A DNA stretch of 55,928 nt from CAYTPI01 sp964439625 (GCA_964439625.1 CAYTPI010000024.1:1-55928), one strand, 5' to 3'. Counted from the first letter of the stretch, positions 35,001 to 43,928 are shown. Numbers and translations are program-made. Notes: a model not told the origin generated them from the sequence alone.

Positions 35001-36040
35001 AAATCGATGAACGGGCCTACCTGGCCCTGCGTGCGGGTGGTGTTGCCATCGTTGATGTCGCAGACCCAGCAGAGCCGACGCTGCTGTTCACAATCGTTTC
35101 TTCATATGGGCGTTTTGCAAACGATCTACTGGCGGTCGATGCTCAGACCCTGTTAATCAGTTGGGAGGGTGGCATTGAAGCCTACCAGACCGGGCAAGCA
35201 AGCAACGTACCACAGCTTGTTAGGGTGATCCCTGAAGTAGGTGAGCGAACAACATCAATTAGTGTGGAGAGCACTACCGGTCGCATAGCTGCCGGCCTGA
35301 CGGGTGGTCAGGTCGCCGTTATTGCACAAGCCGAGGATGGCATGCCCTCGATCCGCTATGCCACGACACCGGGCAGCGTGCAGCATGTGGGCCTACAGGG
35401 GGATATTTTGTACGTGGCAAATGGAGGCTGTGGTCTGCGCGTCTTTGATGCCTCCCAGCCAGAATTGATCGAGGTCGCCTATTGGCATGGCGGCTTTGCC
35501 TCTGACGTGAATCCATTACCAGAGGGCGGCATCGATCTGACAATTGATGACCAACAGATGATCGTCTTATACGACCCGTTACTCCCCGCCAATCCGCCAG
35601 AGACTCCGCAGATACCAAGACCAGCGGCAGGCGCGTTCGATATCGACCTGAGTCCACAGCTTGCCTGGGGTTCACCAACCACACCGTGTGACAATCATCG
35701 CTATGATGTGTACTTTGGCACAGCCCCTGAGCCAGTCCAATATGCCGACCGCATCACAGATGCGGCATTGACTGTGGGCCCACTGCGTCCTGGCACAACC
35801 TACTACTGGCAAGTGGCCGTCACAGATCGTCAAGGTGATCGCGTTGAAGGTGACGTGTGGCGCTTTGAAACTCAAACATCCCGGCTCCCCAGCCCCCTAC
35901 CACCATCACCGCCGCCATTCCTACAGCGCCTAATCGAAAACGCGGCTCTACCGATAGCATTGACCACGTTGTTTCTCATATGTATGGTAGGCGCTTATTC
36001 TTACTGGCGCTGGCGCAGACGCAAAGCCAACCGCCGTTAG
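31997..36040 (+). CDS. Giant surface-anchored beta-propeller (LVIVD-type) protein with FN3 domain
   Basis: A 1347-residue protein. It has a basic N-terminus (TKRKRRNSLR) and a signal peptide ending near VATQAQEA. About 1150 residues of LVIVD/YVTN-like propeller repeats follow, for instance GVAVIDITNLSQPRQLKRI, GLVAVNIINPSQPRLAGTL and GVAIVDVADPAEPTLLFTI. After these come an FN3-like domain (RYDVYFGTAPEPVQ, GPLRPGTTYYWQVAVTD, near residue 1230), a Pro-rich stalk (PSPLPPSPPPF) and a C-terminal membrane anchor with a basic tail. It is probably displayed outside the cell; ligand unknown. The GTG start lies inside nth. The 3' end converges with and overlaps mreB by four bases. Confidence 0.82.
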   Translation: MTKRKRRNSLRLSNHRGQRWLSRTLAAALTLTASGVLAVATQAQEAPLPTDPSIPADSQRIRILEDSGGPVTTALPLNDGTALIAEGDALLRANITGQTVTILSRQPLGYGTIIDLAQPTPTTVLALTEQAIVSLQLTRQDALPVVDVLEGGGQAFDVRSGVVTVAARSAGVRLIALSDDGSLQRLQTVSLGGEALDVAMDPVGGQVYVAASSMGVVPVQLESGAVGQQLSGIDQAQSVTFSGNILTVASGEKVYTVDVQRRNIIGTYAPLTNGRRIEIEEEYAYIADAAHGLKILWLTAIDRPVQTFGEVDQSLTTLTVEDGFVYGAGENTFRIYDARNRFRPLTLSSLPLSHTATDIAIGNGRAFVTLGDGGVAVIDITNLSQPRQLKRIPLDGPAEGVLFFEDRAYVASSAGSLTVISAGAFGQESITATAPLPAAGYDIGRRGDFLYIAAGELGLVAVNIINPSQPRLAGTLAAETNSAYTAMVIAGKRAYVSDGAGYLVADVSFPANMGRLARIDDPSQHIGVSGITLYSLNGATLNIFDIRATAEPMLLRQYGGINQIGRLTTQANRVFLSNPGAGPDGIILGLETPDSLFETDNFGSNGGTQQLIPAGFSLLVAQEQAGFTVRDLTDAGSTQVRSRYRVNVNLPLTDPDTIARRTVRSGSVTVAALGDAGIWIQNVDDAGFQVEPQATVNDVALDRRFIYAAQSDGLTIYDAGSGVALVSVPLPDAATGVALEGNQAYLSLNNGSIAVVDIGDPTSGLQPLGGIRTNTAASFARTERGQLFALTGQSIGRLAVSNPADIRIFSQERLGDPADVITTDGNVLYTYSEGDDARAYLANQIGDNATERARFFLGSAEMPGLFATDDFPPGLQLLVIDDVAFTSYGPEGLSSYIIGEAGNSQRLSEQPVYGLARSDELLFAVGSALTVYSVSEPAKPQRLASVPLADAGQNLFVVPSETDDITVFVGSAQGIRLFNWDGTTFRAISELSTESPVEKAIQIDERAYLALRAGGVAIVDVADPAEPTLLFTIVSSYGRFANDLLAVDAQTLLISWEGGIEAYQTGQASNVPQLVRVIPEVGERTTSISVESTTGRIAAGLTGGQVAVIAQAEDGMPSIRYATTPGSVQHVGLQGDILYVANGGCGLRVFDASQPELIEVAYWHGGFASDVNPLPEGGIDLTIDDQQMIVLYDPLLPANPPETPQIPRPAAGAFDIDLSPQLAWGSPTTPCDNHRYDVYFGTAPEPVQYADRITDAALTVGPLRPGTTYYWQVAVTDRQGDRVEGDVWRFETQTSRLPSPLPPSPPPFLQRLIENAALPIALTTLFLICMVGAYSYWRWRRRKANRR

Positions 36041-37098
36041 TGGATGGTACTGCCGCGTTGTAAGCCGACAAGTACTTTCCGCAGGTTGTCGTAGTCTTCT
36101 AGGACACGCCCCGCACCACGGGCCACGCAAGTCATAGCATCTTCAGCATACCAGACGCGCATATTGACTTCTTCAGTAAGGCGCTGAACCAAGCCTTTCA
36201 ACTGAGCACCACCCCCGGCGAGGCAAATACCTGTTTCCATCAAGTCCGCAATGAGCTCCGGCGGTGTCTCTTCCAACGCATCTTTCACTGTATCCACAAT
36301 GATGCTGACCGACGTTGAGAGCGCCTCACGAATTTCGATGGACGATATATCAATTGCCTCAGGCAGGCCCGTGATCAAGTTACGTCCACGCATGGTGATG
36401 CTACGTTCTTCTGGCAGTGGGTAGGCCGAACCCACCTGAATCTTGGCCCGTTCTGCCATGCGCTCACCGATCAGTAAGTTGTACTTGGTACGCATATACT
36501 GGATGATATCTTCATCCATTTCGTCACCCGCCACCCGCAGCGACCGGCTGATGACGATTCCGCCCATCGAAAAGATAGCCACCTCAGTGGTACCACCGCC
36601 GATATCAACGATCATGCTGCCACGACTCTCAGTGATCGGTAAGCCAGCGCCAATAGCGGCTGCCATGGGTTCTTCAATTAAGAAGACTTCACGCGCCCCA
36701 GCCGAAAGCGCCGCATCGTATACAGCACGCTTCTCGACTTCCGTCACACCAATGGGGATACCAACCACAACCCGCGGACGCGGGATCGGCACCAAGGATT
36801 GCTCGTGCGCTTTCTCAATGAAGTATTCCAGCATTTTCTGAGTGTGAAGAAATTCTGAGATGACGCCATCGCGAAGCGGTCGGATGGCAACGATGTTGGC
36901 AGGGGTACGCCCCACCATCTGGCGAGCTTCTTCACCAATGGCGAGTGGTACGCGGGTTTTCTTATCAATGGCTACCCACGATGGCTCATTAATCACAATG
37001 CCACGACCACGTACATTGACCAACGTGTTGGCAGTACCAAGATCAATACCAATATCTAATGAGAAAAGGCCAAGGAGCCAATTAAGCGGGGTGAACAA
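36037..37098 (-). CDS. mreB: Rod shape-determining protein MreB
   Basis: An actin-like ATPase that directs cell-wall synthesis along the cell length. About 353 residues, with phosphate-1 GIDLGTANTLV, phosphate-2 MIVDIGGGTTEVAIF and adenosine motif LAGGGAQLKGL; VVVGIPIGVTEVEKRAVYDA is typical of MreB. A TTG at 37098 is preferred as start because AGGAG lies 6 nt upstream; the longer frame to 37185 adds 29 residues not found in the family. The N-terminus FTPLNWLLGLF may serve as a membrane-binding helix. No mreC or mreD follows. Confidence 0.93.
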   Translation of the reverse strand: MFTPLNWLLGLFSLDIGIDLGTANTLVNVRGRGIVINEPSWVAIDKKTRVPLAIGEEARQMVGRTPANIVAIRPLRDGVISEFLHTQKMLEYFIEKAHEQSLVPIPRPRVVVGIPIGVTEVEKRAVYDAALSAGAREVFLIEEPMAAAIGAGLPITESRGSMIVDIGGGTTEVAIFSMGGIVISRSLRVAGDEMDEDIIQYMRTKYNLLIGERMAERAKIQVGSAYPLPEERSITMRGRNLITGLPEAIDISSIEIREALSTSVSIIVDTVKDALEETPPELIADLMETGICLAGGGAQLKGLVQRLTEEVNMRVWYAEDAMTCVARGAGRVLEDYDNLRKVLVGLQRGSTIH

Positions 37099-37367
37099 AT
37101 GGCACTCCTGATAGAACGCTGATATGAAGTGTGCGTTCAGAAAAATCCAATAATTTGACGCATTGCAGATGGACTGTTCTTGCAATACTTACGAGCGCGA
37201 ATTATATCAATGGCTGTAGGGTGTCGCAATATCACGGAGGGCTTGCGCCGGATAGTAGTGGATAAACAACAAGAAAATCAGTTTGCAATACTGTACAAGC
37301 AGTACGGAGTTGGGTACGCTTCACGTGTGGTTACTCTATCTAACCGACTAAGGACTTCACTATTTCG

Positions 37368-38048
37368 ATGCACCGACCACCTAACGACTCTCCAGAAGCA
37401 AGCTTGGCGGGTTACCAACGTCTGACACAGAATCTCCGACTGTGGGGGATTATTTTCGTGATTATTGGTACGCTCCAAGTGGGGATTGACACAATCAACA
37501 TGGTGCAGACGCCAGCCACCAGTGTTGTCGTCTCACCCGAACTACTCTTGTTGATAGCAGGCGTGTTTGCGCTGTTCATTCGGGAGTCATTGACGTTTTC
37601 GGTTCTCGCAATCACATCTCTATTTGCTGGCTTACCAGAAACGTTCGCTGTGGGGCTTGGCGACTTCTCTTCCATATTAAATCTCCTTGTCTTTCTGATT
37701 CTGATATCACAGTTTTTTTCGTCCAACATGCTCAAGCAGCGCTATATGGCTGCTGGCGGACAGCAAATTGAGATTATTGCAGAGCAGTACGCATCCCTCG
37801 TAAGCGTCGCTTGGGGCGTTATAGCTGGTCTGTTTTACATGGGGTACTTGCTGGCAGGTGGTATCACAGTTATCGCCAGCCTGGTGTTCATTGCAGCCGT
37901 GTTAGCATTGGCTTTTGGCGTTGCCGCACTGCTGGCGAATGTGCCGCAGTTGATATTGTCGGTAGTCGGGTCACTACTAGGGGCAGGGTTCCTAGCGGCT
38001 TGGGTCATGATCGTTACAGCAACTGGCAGCAGCTACCCCTTGATGTAG
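37368..38048 (+). CDS. Polytopic membrane protein of unknown function
   Basis: A 226-residue protein with about six hydrophobic segments, including LWGIIFVIIGTLQVGIDTIN, SILNLLVFLILISQFFSS and VIASLVFIAAVLALAFGVAA. A short hydrophilic loop (NMLKQRYMAAGGQQIEIIAEQ in part) separates the two halves. No known signature is seen. It stands alone on the plus strand between mreB and phoU, converging with the latter. A weak site precedes ATG 37368, so the start is tentative. Confidence 0.6.
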   Translation: MHRPPNDSPEASLAGYQRLTQNLRLWGIIFVIIGTLQVGIDTINMVQTPATSVVVSPELLLLIAGVFALFIRESLTFSVLAITSLFAGLPETFAVGLGDFSSILNLLVFLILISQFFSSNMLKQRYMAAGGQQIEIIAEQYASLVSVAWGVIAGLFYMGYLLAGGITVIASLVFIAAVLALAFGVAALLANVPQLILSVVGSLLGAGFLAAWVMIVTATGSSYPLM

Positions 38049-38056
38049 CAGAATCG

Positions 38057-38716
38057 TTAGTTATTCAGATCGTCTTTTTCGCCTGTTTTAGCATAGATAA
38101 TACGCTCGCAGATATTTGTGGTGCGGTCACCAATGCGCTCCAAGCTGTGACCAGCCCATAGCAAATAAGTTCCCCAAGCAACACGGCAGGTACCCTCGTG
38201 CATCTCTTTGACGATGCGCTCAAACAAATGCCGATATAGGGCATCCACCCGATCATCTTCGACGGCAATTGTGCGCGCATCGTCAACATTCTGCTGTACG
38301 TAGGCAATCATTGCCCGTCGCAGCATATCTCGGACGGAAGCAACCATTAGCAGCAGTTCCTGGGCAATGGGGCCGCCTGTCTCATTTTCCTTACGCAGCA
38401 CCATCTTCGCAAGACCCGCTGCATGATCTGCCATCCGGTCTAGTTCATTAGAAATCAACAAATCTGCGATCAGGTTTCGTAAGTCACTGGCGGCTGGCTG
38501 CTGATGCGCCATCGTCTCCGCGATGTGACTTTCGATCCGGTCATGAATCGTTGAAATCATCTCCTTGCGCGACCGAGCACGGTGGGCGGCATCGGCGCTA
38601 TGTTCACGAAACGCATTGAAATCGTTCTCGATAGCTTGGTCAACAAGTGATGACATCCGTAGAACGTCATCTCGTATATCGGACATTTCGCTGTCAAGAA
38701 TGCTGCGGACAGCCAT
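38057..38716 (-). CDS. phoU: PhoU family protein
   Basis: A 219-residue all-helical protein made of two PhoU repeats. The metal-binding signatures are ISNELDRMADHAAGLAKM and LWAGHSLERIGDRTTNICE (E-x-x-x-D type). PhoU modulates phosphate uptake and signalling with Pst and PhoR; neither is encoded nearby. The start ATG 38716 (MAVRSILDSEM) gives the family length. The longer frame to 38842 runs through a hairpin and is rejected. No good ribosome site is visible upstream of the chosen ATG. Confidence 0.85.
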   Translation of the reverse strand: MAVRSILDSEMSDIRDDVLRMSSLVDQAIENDFNAFREHSADAAHRARSRKEMISTIHDRIESHIAETMAHQQPAASDLRNLIADLLISNELDRMADHAAGLAKMVLRKENETGGPIAQELLLMVASVRDMLRRAMIAYVQQNVDDARTIAVEDDRVDALYRHLFERIVKEMHEGTCRVAWGTYLLWAGHSLERIGDRTTNICERIIYAKTGEKDDLNN

Positions 38717-38787
38717 TGTAATAATCACAATCTGCTTAAAGCCTTGGTATAGTCGGTATGTTGCCTGTAAGGGCAAATGAAACATAA

Positions 38788-38827
38788 AAGCCTGTGAAAG
38801 TCTTAGTAGTGGGCCAATCACAGGCTT
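38788..38827 (-). promoter_or_regulatory. Inverted repeat in the phoU leader, attenuator-like
   Basis: Perfect 10-bp arms (AAGCCTGTGA/TCACAGGCTT, loop 20 nt). On the minus strand the second arm runs into TTTTATGTTT, as in an intrinsic terminator. It lies 72 nt upstream of the phoU ATG and after another hairpin that already closes the preceding gene, so control of phoU read-through is possible. Confidence 0.5.
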
Positions 38828-38920
38828 AGCTGTATCAAGCAAGTCAATTGTATCACGAGTGTGAAACTAGTTTATTTAAACCATGTTACTCGATTTGTTT
38901 TAAGGTCGATTTAAGAACGC

Positions 38921-38950
38921 AATAAGCACCTCTTAATCCGGGTGCTTATT
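38921..38950 (-). terminator. Terminator of the DRTGG/acyl-CoA synthetase operon
   Basis: A perfect 10-bp inverted repeat (AATAAGCACC/GGTGCTTATT, 10-nt loop) 26 nt past the stop at 38976. The T content after the stem on the minus strand is only moderate (ATTGCGTTCTT). Confidence 0.65.
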
Positions 38951-38975
38951 ACATCACAAAAGTGCAACGGTTTCT

Positions 38976-40052
38976 CTATGCAAGGCCAAGGCCAAGTTTT
39001 TCACTGAGGCGTGCATAGTTGATGCGCTCTGCCATCATGGCCTCAAAGAAAGCTAGCTTATCTGCTTGGGCCAAACGCGTTTTACCAAAGACACCGTCAA
39101 TGGCTTCAACAGCCCCTATAGTAGAACGCCGCGTGACCACAATCGGAATACCTTGCGCCTCAGCCCGCTCAACCACAGACAACGCCGGAGCCAAATTACC
39201 AGACAGCACGAGGCAAGCCGTTGAGGTATCCAAGGCGGCAAGTTGAACATCGGTGCGCTCACCACTGGTTACGACGGCTTTCTCCGGCAGTTGGCGGAAA
39301 CGGCTCAGTGCTTGCTGCGCCCCCATCGCGCCAACAACAATCTGCTTGACAAGCCTATCATGGTATTGCTCGCCTGTTAAAAATTTACCCTCGACGGTCT
39401 CAGCAATCTCACCAACTGTGATCGCGGCAAGGTTGCTGCGTTCGGGGAGTATACCAAAGACCTCAATCCCGCTTTGTTCAAGGAATGGCAGCGCCTTTTC
39501 AGTTACAAATTCAGCCTCGTCATCGGGTACCCGGTTGATGATCACGCCCAATAGGCGATCTTGCAGCCGGAATTGGGCTGTGAGTACATCGTCAATCAAA
39601 CGCAATTGACCACGATACTTCACAACGACTAGCGCCTGCGCGTCAAGCAATTCGGCTACATATGGCGTTGAAAGGCCAAAAGCATATCCTTGGCGCAAAC
39701 TACCACCACCTTCTAGCAACAGGACATCTGAGTCTTTACCCATTTGCTCAGCAGCTTGCTTGACAATGTCTGCGAAGTTGCAGGGGTCATCGCTGCCAAG
39801 GCAGTCCGAAAACAACTTGGGCGTAATCGTAACGCCGATCAAGTCGTCTGGCGGAGCTGCCAAGTTGAACACGCGGCGGACAAAGGTCACGTCCTCATCC
39901 GCGTACCCACCGGAGAACTCAGAGGCTTCATAGCCGACTGGCTTAAAATAGCCCACGCGGTAACCATCAATTTGTAAGCGACGGCCTAACCCAAGCACGA
40001 TCGCCGTTTTACCTGAATAATTTTCAATCGAAGTGACGTATAATGCTTTCAT
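38976..40052 (-). CDS. BioD-like P-loop and DRTGG domain protein (phosphotransacetylase N-terminal-like)
   Basis: A 358-residue cytosolic protein. The first 210 residues form a dethiobiotin synthetase-like P-loop domain (YVTSIENYSGKTAIVLGLGR, then RVGYFKPVG and LLLEGGGSLRQGYAF). Residues about 215-320 form a DRTGG domain (SNLAAITVGEIAETVEGKFL, VVTSGERTDVQLAAL, GIPIVVTRRSTIGAVEAID). This pair is the N-terminal half of some phosphotransacetylases but occurs here without the catalytic PTA_PTB domain. ATG 40052 follows AAAGGAC. It lies 45 nt downstream of the ADP-forming acyl-CoA synthetase gene, a recurrent pairing that suggests a regulatory role (inference). Confidence 0.85.
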   Translation of the reverse strand: MKALYVTSIENYSGKTAIVLGLGRRLQIDGYRVGYFKPVGYEASEFSGGYADEDVTFVRRVFNLAAPPDDLIGVTITPKLFSDCLGSDDPCNFADIVKQAAEQMGKDSDVLLLEGGGSLRQGYAFGLSTPYVAELLDAQALVVVKYRGQLRLIDDVLTAQFRLQDRLLGVIINRVPDDEAEFVTEKALPFLEQSGIEVFGILPERSNLAAITVGEIAETVEGKFLTGEQYHDRLVKQIVVGAMGAQQALSRFRQLPEKAVVTSGERTDVQLAALDTSTACLVLSGNLAPALSVVERAEAQGIPIVVTRRSTIGAVEAIDGVFGKTRLAQADKLAFFEAMMAERINYARLSEKLGLGLA

Positions 40053-40097
40053 ATCATGTCCTTTGTCTGAATGCATTCAAGTTGTAGAAGCAGTTGG

Positions 40098-42227
40098 TTA
40101 ATGGTGCCCAGGCAGGGCGCTCACATCGCCGCCATCTAACACCAGTCGCATGTCGATTGCTAACCCACCACTTCCATCTTCAAAAACCATCAGGGGGTTA
40201 ATATCCAATTCGACAATTTCAGGGAAATCCACCACGAGCTGCCCAACGCGCAGTAGAGTATCTACCACTGCGCCCTTATCTTTTGGTGACTCGCCACGGA
40301 CACCCTCTAGCAGCGCGTGTGCCCTGATCTCACGAAGCATCGCTTCGGCTTCACTGCGAGCAAAGGGGGCCACGCGGAAAGTCGCATCCTTCAAAATTTC
40401 AACGTAAATACCACCCAAAGCAAAGGTAACCAATGCTCCGAACTGCGGATCGCGGTTCATACCAACCAGTACTTCAAGCCCTTTTGGCGACATCTCTTGA
40501 ACAAGGCACCCTAAGATTTTTGCCCCCGGCACATATTTCTGAGCACGGTAGACCATCAAGTCGAAGGCGTCGCGCACATCTTGCGGGCTCGATAAGCCAA
40601 TTTTGACGCCGCCCACGTCCGTCTTGTGGAGAATATCTGGCGAGGCAATCTTCAAAACGACGGGATAGCCAAGCCGCCCGGCGATCTCTGTCGCTTCGTC
40701 AGCGGTCTTGGCAATCTCAGAAGCTGGGATGTTCAAGCCATAGGCCGTCATGATCTCACGCGCTTCAAAGTCCCCAATTGTGATGCGACCATCCGCCCGT
40801 ACTTGGTCAAACAGCTTACGGACTGTTTCCTGATCGACATCAAAAATTTCCATCTCAGGCAGCGGTGTGGTCTGCCAGTCACGATAGTCCGTCATCGCTT
40901 TTAAGGCAGATACGGCTCGTTCGGGAAATGAATAGTTTGGCACCCCGCCTTCCATCATTAAGCGCACACCTTGGTCAACGGCAAATTCACCCATGTAGCA
41001 GCCAATGATCGGAATACCACTATCATTGGCAGTCTTGACGGTAGCGTGAGCTGTATCTGGGATGTTGGTCATGGCTTGCGGCGTCAGAATGACAATGATG
41101 GCATCAACATTCGGGTCTTTACTGACGACTTCTAGCGCAAACTGGTAGCGATCTTCAGCGGCATCACCGAGGACGTCAACTGGGTTCGCCGCCGACGCTG
41201 CATCTGGCAGTTGACTCTCCAACGTTTTGATCGTCTCTATGGTGAGCTTAGCCAACTTCAATCCAGCGCGTTCAATTGCATCCGTCGCTAAAATACCCGG
41301 CCCACCAGCGTTAGTAACAATCGCAATGTTGTTTCCGCGAGGGAGGGGCTGGTAAGCAAAGGCCAGCGCGTAGTCGAACATTTCTTGCATGGTGTTTGCA
41401 CGAATGACGCCCGCTTGCATCAATGCGGCTTGATAGGCCTGCTCTGAACCAGCCAGCGACCCTGTATGTGAGGCCACTGCACGCGACCCTGCCTGTGTGA
41501 CCCCAGACTTAACAACCACAACAGGCTTCTTCTTGGTGACCTCACGCGCCACATTGATAAAGCGCTGCCCGTCGTTAACACCCTCAATGTAGGCCAACAT
41601 CACGTTAGAGTTTTCGCTGTCGGCCCAAGCACGCATCAGGTCAACTTCATCAATATCGGCCTTATTGCCCATCGAGACGAACTTCGAGAAGCCCATCCGG
41701 CCTGCTAGCGACCAGTCAAGTACGGCTGTACCTAATGCCCCAGATTGTGACATGAAGTCAATGGGGCCTTTGGGCGGTGTACCCGCCGCGAATGATGCGT
41801 TAAGCGGTGTATAAGTATCGATTACACCAAGACAGTTCGGCCCGATCACTCGAATATTATATTTTTCAGCAAGTGCGACGATCTCGGCCTCACGCGCCAG
41901 CCCTTCTTCGCCAGCCTCCCGGAAGCCCGCAGTGATGATCACAGCGGCAGGTACTTTCTGATCACCACACTCTTTCAATACAACAGGAACTAACTTATAT
42001 GGCACCACGACAATAGCTAATTCAACATCACCTGGCACATCGTACATCGATGGATATGCTTTCAGGTTAAGTATCTCGTCAGCCTTTGGGTTGATTGGGT
42101 AAACATCATGCCCCTGTGTGAAGCCACTATCGATCAGATTTTTCACCACAGCGTAACCCAGCTTTGAGGGATCACGCGAGGCCCCAATCACGGCCACAGA
42201 CTTGGGACTAAAGAAACTATCGAGCAT
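40098..42227 (-). CDS. Acetyl/acyl-CoA synthetase (ADP-forming), alpha-beta fusion
   Basis: Converts an acyl-CoA with ADP and phosphate to the acid, CoA and ATP, conserving energy in fermentation. The 709-residue fusion contains a CoA-binding domain (SVAVIGASRDPSKLGYAVV, GPNCLGVIDTYTPLNASF), ligase-CoA domains with the phosphorylated His in AVASHTGSLAG, and a C-terminal ATP-grasp domain (LGYPVVLKIASPDILHKTDV, then EVLVGMNRDPQFGALVTFA). The order and length are standard. A 228-nt gap lies upstream with no gene. It forms an operon with the DRTGG protein. Confidence 0.93.
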   Translation of the reverse strand: MLDSFFSPKSVAVIGASRDPSKLGYAVVKNLIDSGFTQGHDVYPINPKADEILNLKAYPSMYDVPGDVELAIVVVPYKLVPVVLKECGDQKVPAAVIITAGFREAGEEGLAREAEIVALAEKYNIRVIGPNCLGVIDTYTPLNASFAAGTPPKGPIDFMSQSGALGTAVLDWSLAGRMGFSKFVSMGNKADIDEVDLMRAWADSENSNVMLAYIEGVNDGQRFINVAREVTKKKPVVVVKSGVTQAGSRAVASHTGSLAGSEQAYQAALMQAGVIRANTMQEMFDYALAFAYQPLPRGNNIAIVTNAGGPGILATDAIERAGLKLAKLTIETIKTLESQLPDAASAANPVDVLGDAAEDRYQFALEVVSKDPNVDAIIVILTPQAMTNIPDTAHATVKTANDSGIPIIGCYMGEFAVDQGVRLMMEGGVPNYSFPERAVSALKAMTDYRDWQTTPLPEMEIFDVDQETVRKLFDQVRADGRITIGDFEAREIMTAYGLNIPASEIAKTADEATEIAGRLGYPVVLKIASPDILHKTDVGGVKIGLSSPQDVRDAFDLMVYRAQKYVPGAKILGCLVQEMSPKGLEVLVGMNRDPQFGALVTFALGGIYVEILKDATFRVAPFARSEAEAMLREIRAHALLEGVRGESPKDKGAVVDTLLRVGQLVVDFPEIVELDINPLMVFEDGSGGLAIDMRLVLDGGDVSALPGHH

Positions 42228-42455
42228 ACAATGTCCTTTCAGATAATTGGAACAATCGGACGCGGTGTATTAGGTATTGTTTTAAGTGGGGCATGCTGCT
42301 TTAGAAAGATACAAACGACTGCTATTTGTGTTCGGTTGGCTAAGTACGGAGCATGCCAAATTGAGGATAGCCAACTTTTCTTCCGCATTCATGTTAACAC
42401 AAACAGAGGTCAGAAAACCGCACAAAGGTAATCGTTTCGCTGTGATCTTTATCCA

Positions 42456-43715
42456 TCATTGTGGCGTATAAATAATCACAGGTGCACCCAGCCGCTGTTG
42501 GAGTGGCTTCAGTGAGATTTGTTCAAAGTCATCGTCGCTCAACTCGGGTAAAAGCACAAGTGTCCAATCATCATCAATCGATAGTGTTGTGTAAGCTACC
42601 CCCTCCGAAAATGGCATAAAGTCAAAAATAAACTCATGGTCAGGGCCGGGGCCGTAGCGCCGCCAAGGTCGCGCTTGGTTGAATGAAGCAGTTGCCCAGA
42701 TACCGGCTTGGTTAGGGCCTTCATCCGCAGACAAGACTGCCACATCTGCCAGTAAGCTATCTGGTGTCGCCCATTGGACGCCTAAGACAGCTTCATCATC
42801 GCCTGGGGCGAAGCGCTCCACGATCTCCCCTGTATCCACATTTACGACCCGAATCACATTGGTCGGGGTAATATCTTGTAGCTCATTCTGCAAGCGCTCT
42901 GACTCGTAACTTAAATAAGCAATCTGTGTACGCTGTGGGTTGAGGATCGGCGCGATCAAGACTTCATCAATGTTGGCTTCTTTGATGACCCGACTACTGT
43001 CAGCAATCGGGTTGACGGCAAACACACCCTGTGAACGCCCTTGTGGGTCAACTGCGTTCAGGTAGAGGTCATCACCAACAGGCCAGGCAAAGGGGCGCGG
43101 CGGGAAGATATTAGGCAGTGTTTCTGAGTCAAGTAAGGAAGTGATATCCCCCCCAGCGACGGGCATAGACTCTACGACCCACGCTGTATCAGTGGTCAGG
43201 ACGGCATCGGCAGACAACACTTTGACGTATGCTAACTGTGCTCCATCATCGCGCAAACTGAGGTAGATCAGGCGTTCGCTCTCCCCGACGGTAACAATCA
43301 AGCGAGCATCTCGTTCTGCTAAATTCCAAACGGCAACACCAAGCTGTTGGTCATCCTCCCAGACGAGGTAAATCAAAGTGCGACCATCTTGCGACGCAAT
43401 AACATCTGAAGTTGTTTGATTATCATTGAGAGGCAGTGATACTACGCGAGTTTGCCCATTTGGAGAAACGGCAAGGACAGCGCTGCTAAAACCCTCAACA
43501 CCCACCCAAACCCAATCAGTCGGCAGCCGTTCGCCAGCTTCAGTGGCTAGCGTTGGTGTCGTCGAGTCTGGTGGGCTACCATGATCAGATGGGAGTGGAA
43601 CGGCAATGTTTTCAGGTTGGGCAATAGCCAGATCAGGCATGTTGGGAAGCAGGGTGCACCCTAGCGAAGCGGCGAGCAAGATGATTATCGGAAAGTGGCG
43701 CTGCATAGCAGTCAT
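42456..43715 (-). CDS. Lipoprotein with TolB-like/WD40-like propeller
   Basis: A 419-residue exported lipoprotein. The signal peptide ends in lipobox AASLGC (Cys about residue 20), then a Pro/Thr/Ser linker to about residue 65. The rest is a six- or seven-bladed propeller with PD40-like blades, for example AVLAVSPNGQTRVVSL, DVIASQDGRTLIYLVWEDD, YLSLRDDGAQLAYVKVLS and APILNPQRTQIAYLSYESE. No enzyme motif is seen. Start ATG 43715; an alternative ATG is three codons later. Monocistronic, with the acyl-CoA synthetase gene downstream on the same strand. Confidence 0.75.
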   Translation of the reverse strand: MTAMQRHFPIIILLAASLGCTLLPNMPDLAIAQPENIAVPLPSDHGSPPDSTTPTLATEAGERLPTDWVWVGVEGFSSAVLAVSPNGQTRVVSLPLNDNQTTSDVIASQDGRTLIYLVWEDDQQLGVAVWNLAERDARLIVTVGESERLIYLSLRDDGAQLAYVKVLSADAVLTTDTAWVVESMPVAGGDITSLLDSETLPNIFPPRPFAWPVGDDLYLNAVDPQGRSQGVFAVNPIADSSRVIKEANIDEVLIAPILNPQRTQIAYLSYESERLQNELQDITPTNVIRVVNVDTGEIVERFAPGDDEAVLGVQWATPDSLLADVAVLSADEGPNQAGIWATASFNQARPWRRYGPGPDHEFIFDFMPFSEGVAYTTLSIDDDWTLVLLPELSDDDFEQISLKPLQQRLGAPVIIYTPQ

Positions 43716-43928
43716 CGTAGCATGCTAGGTAAATCCGGGCCAGTCAGTGAAGGGCTTGACTTTATCCGCTATGCTGACATTCGCAACATTGGGCCGAACG
43801 TGCTTGTATTGTATAATGCCTCCCCTGGGACTGCCGCTTTAGATACTGAGCCCAATCCATTCAGATCTGAAGCATTTATTAATTATGTGCAAAGCGCCGA
43901 CGGGTAAGCTATTTTGGAGGCACGGATT

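Noticed and set aside
42228..42455. Small plus-strand frames between the acyl-CoA synthetase and lipoprotein genes
   Set aside because: No recognised motif, and their lengths are those expected by chance. The gap is more likely the synthetase promoter region.
43812..43817. TATAAT on the plus strand
   Set aside because: No gene or structured RNA follows on that strand before the convergent membrane-protein gene.
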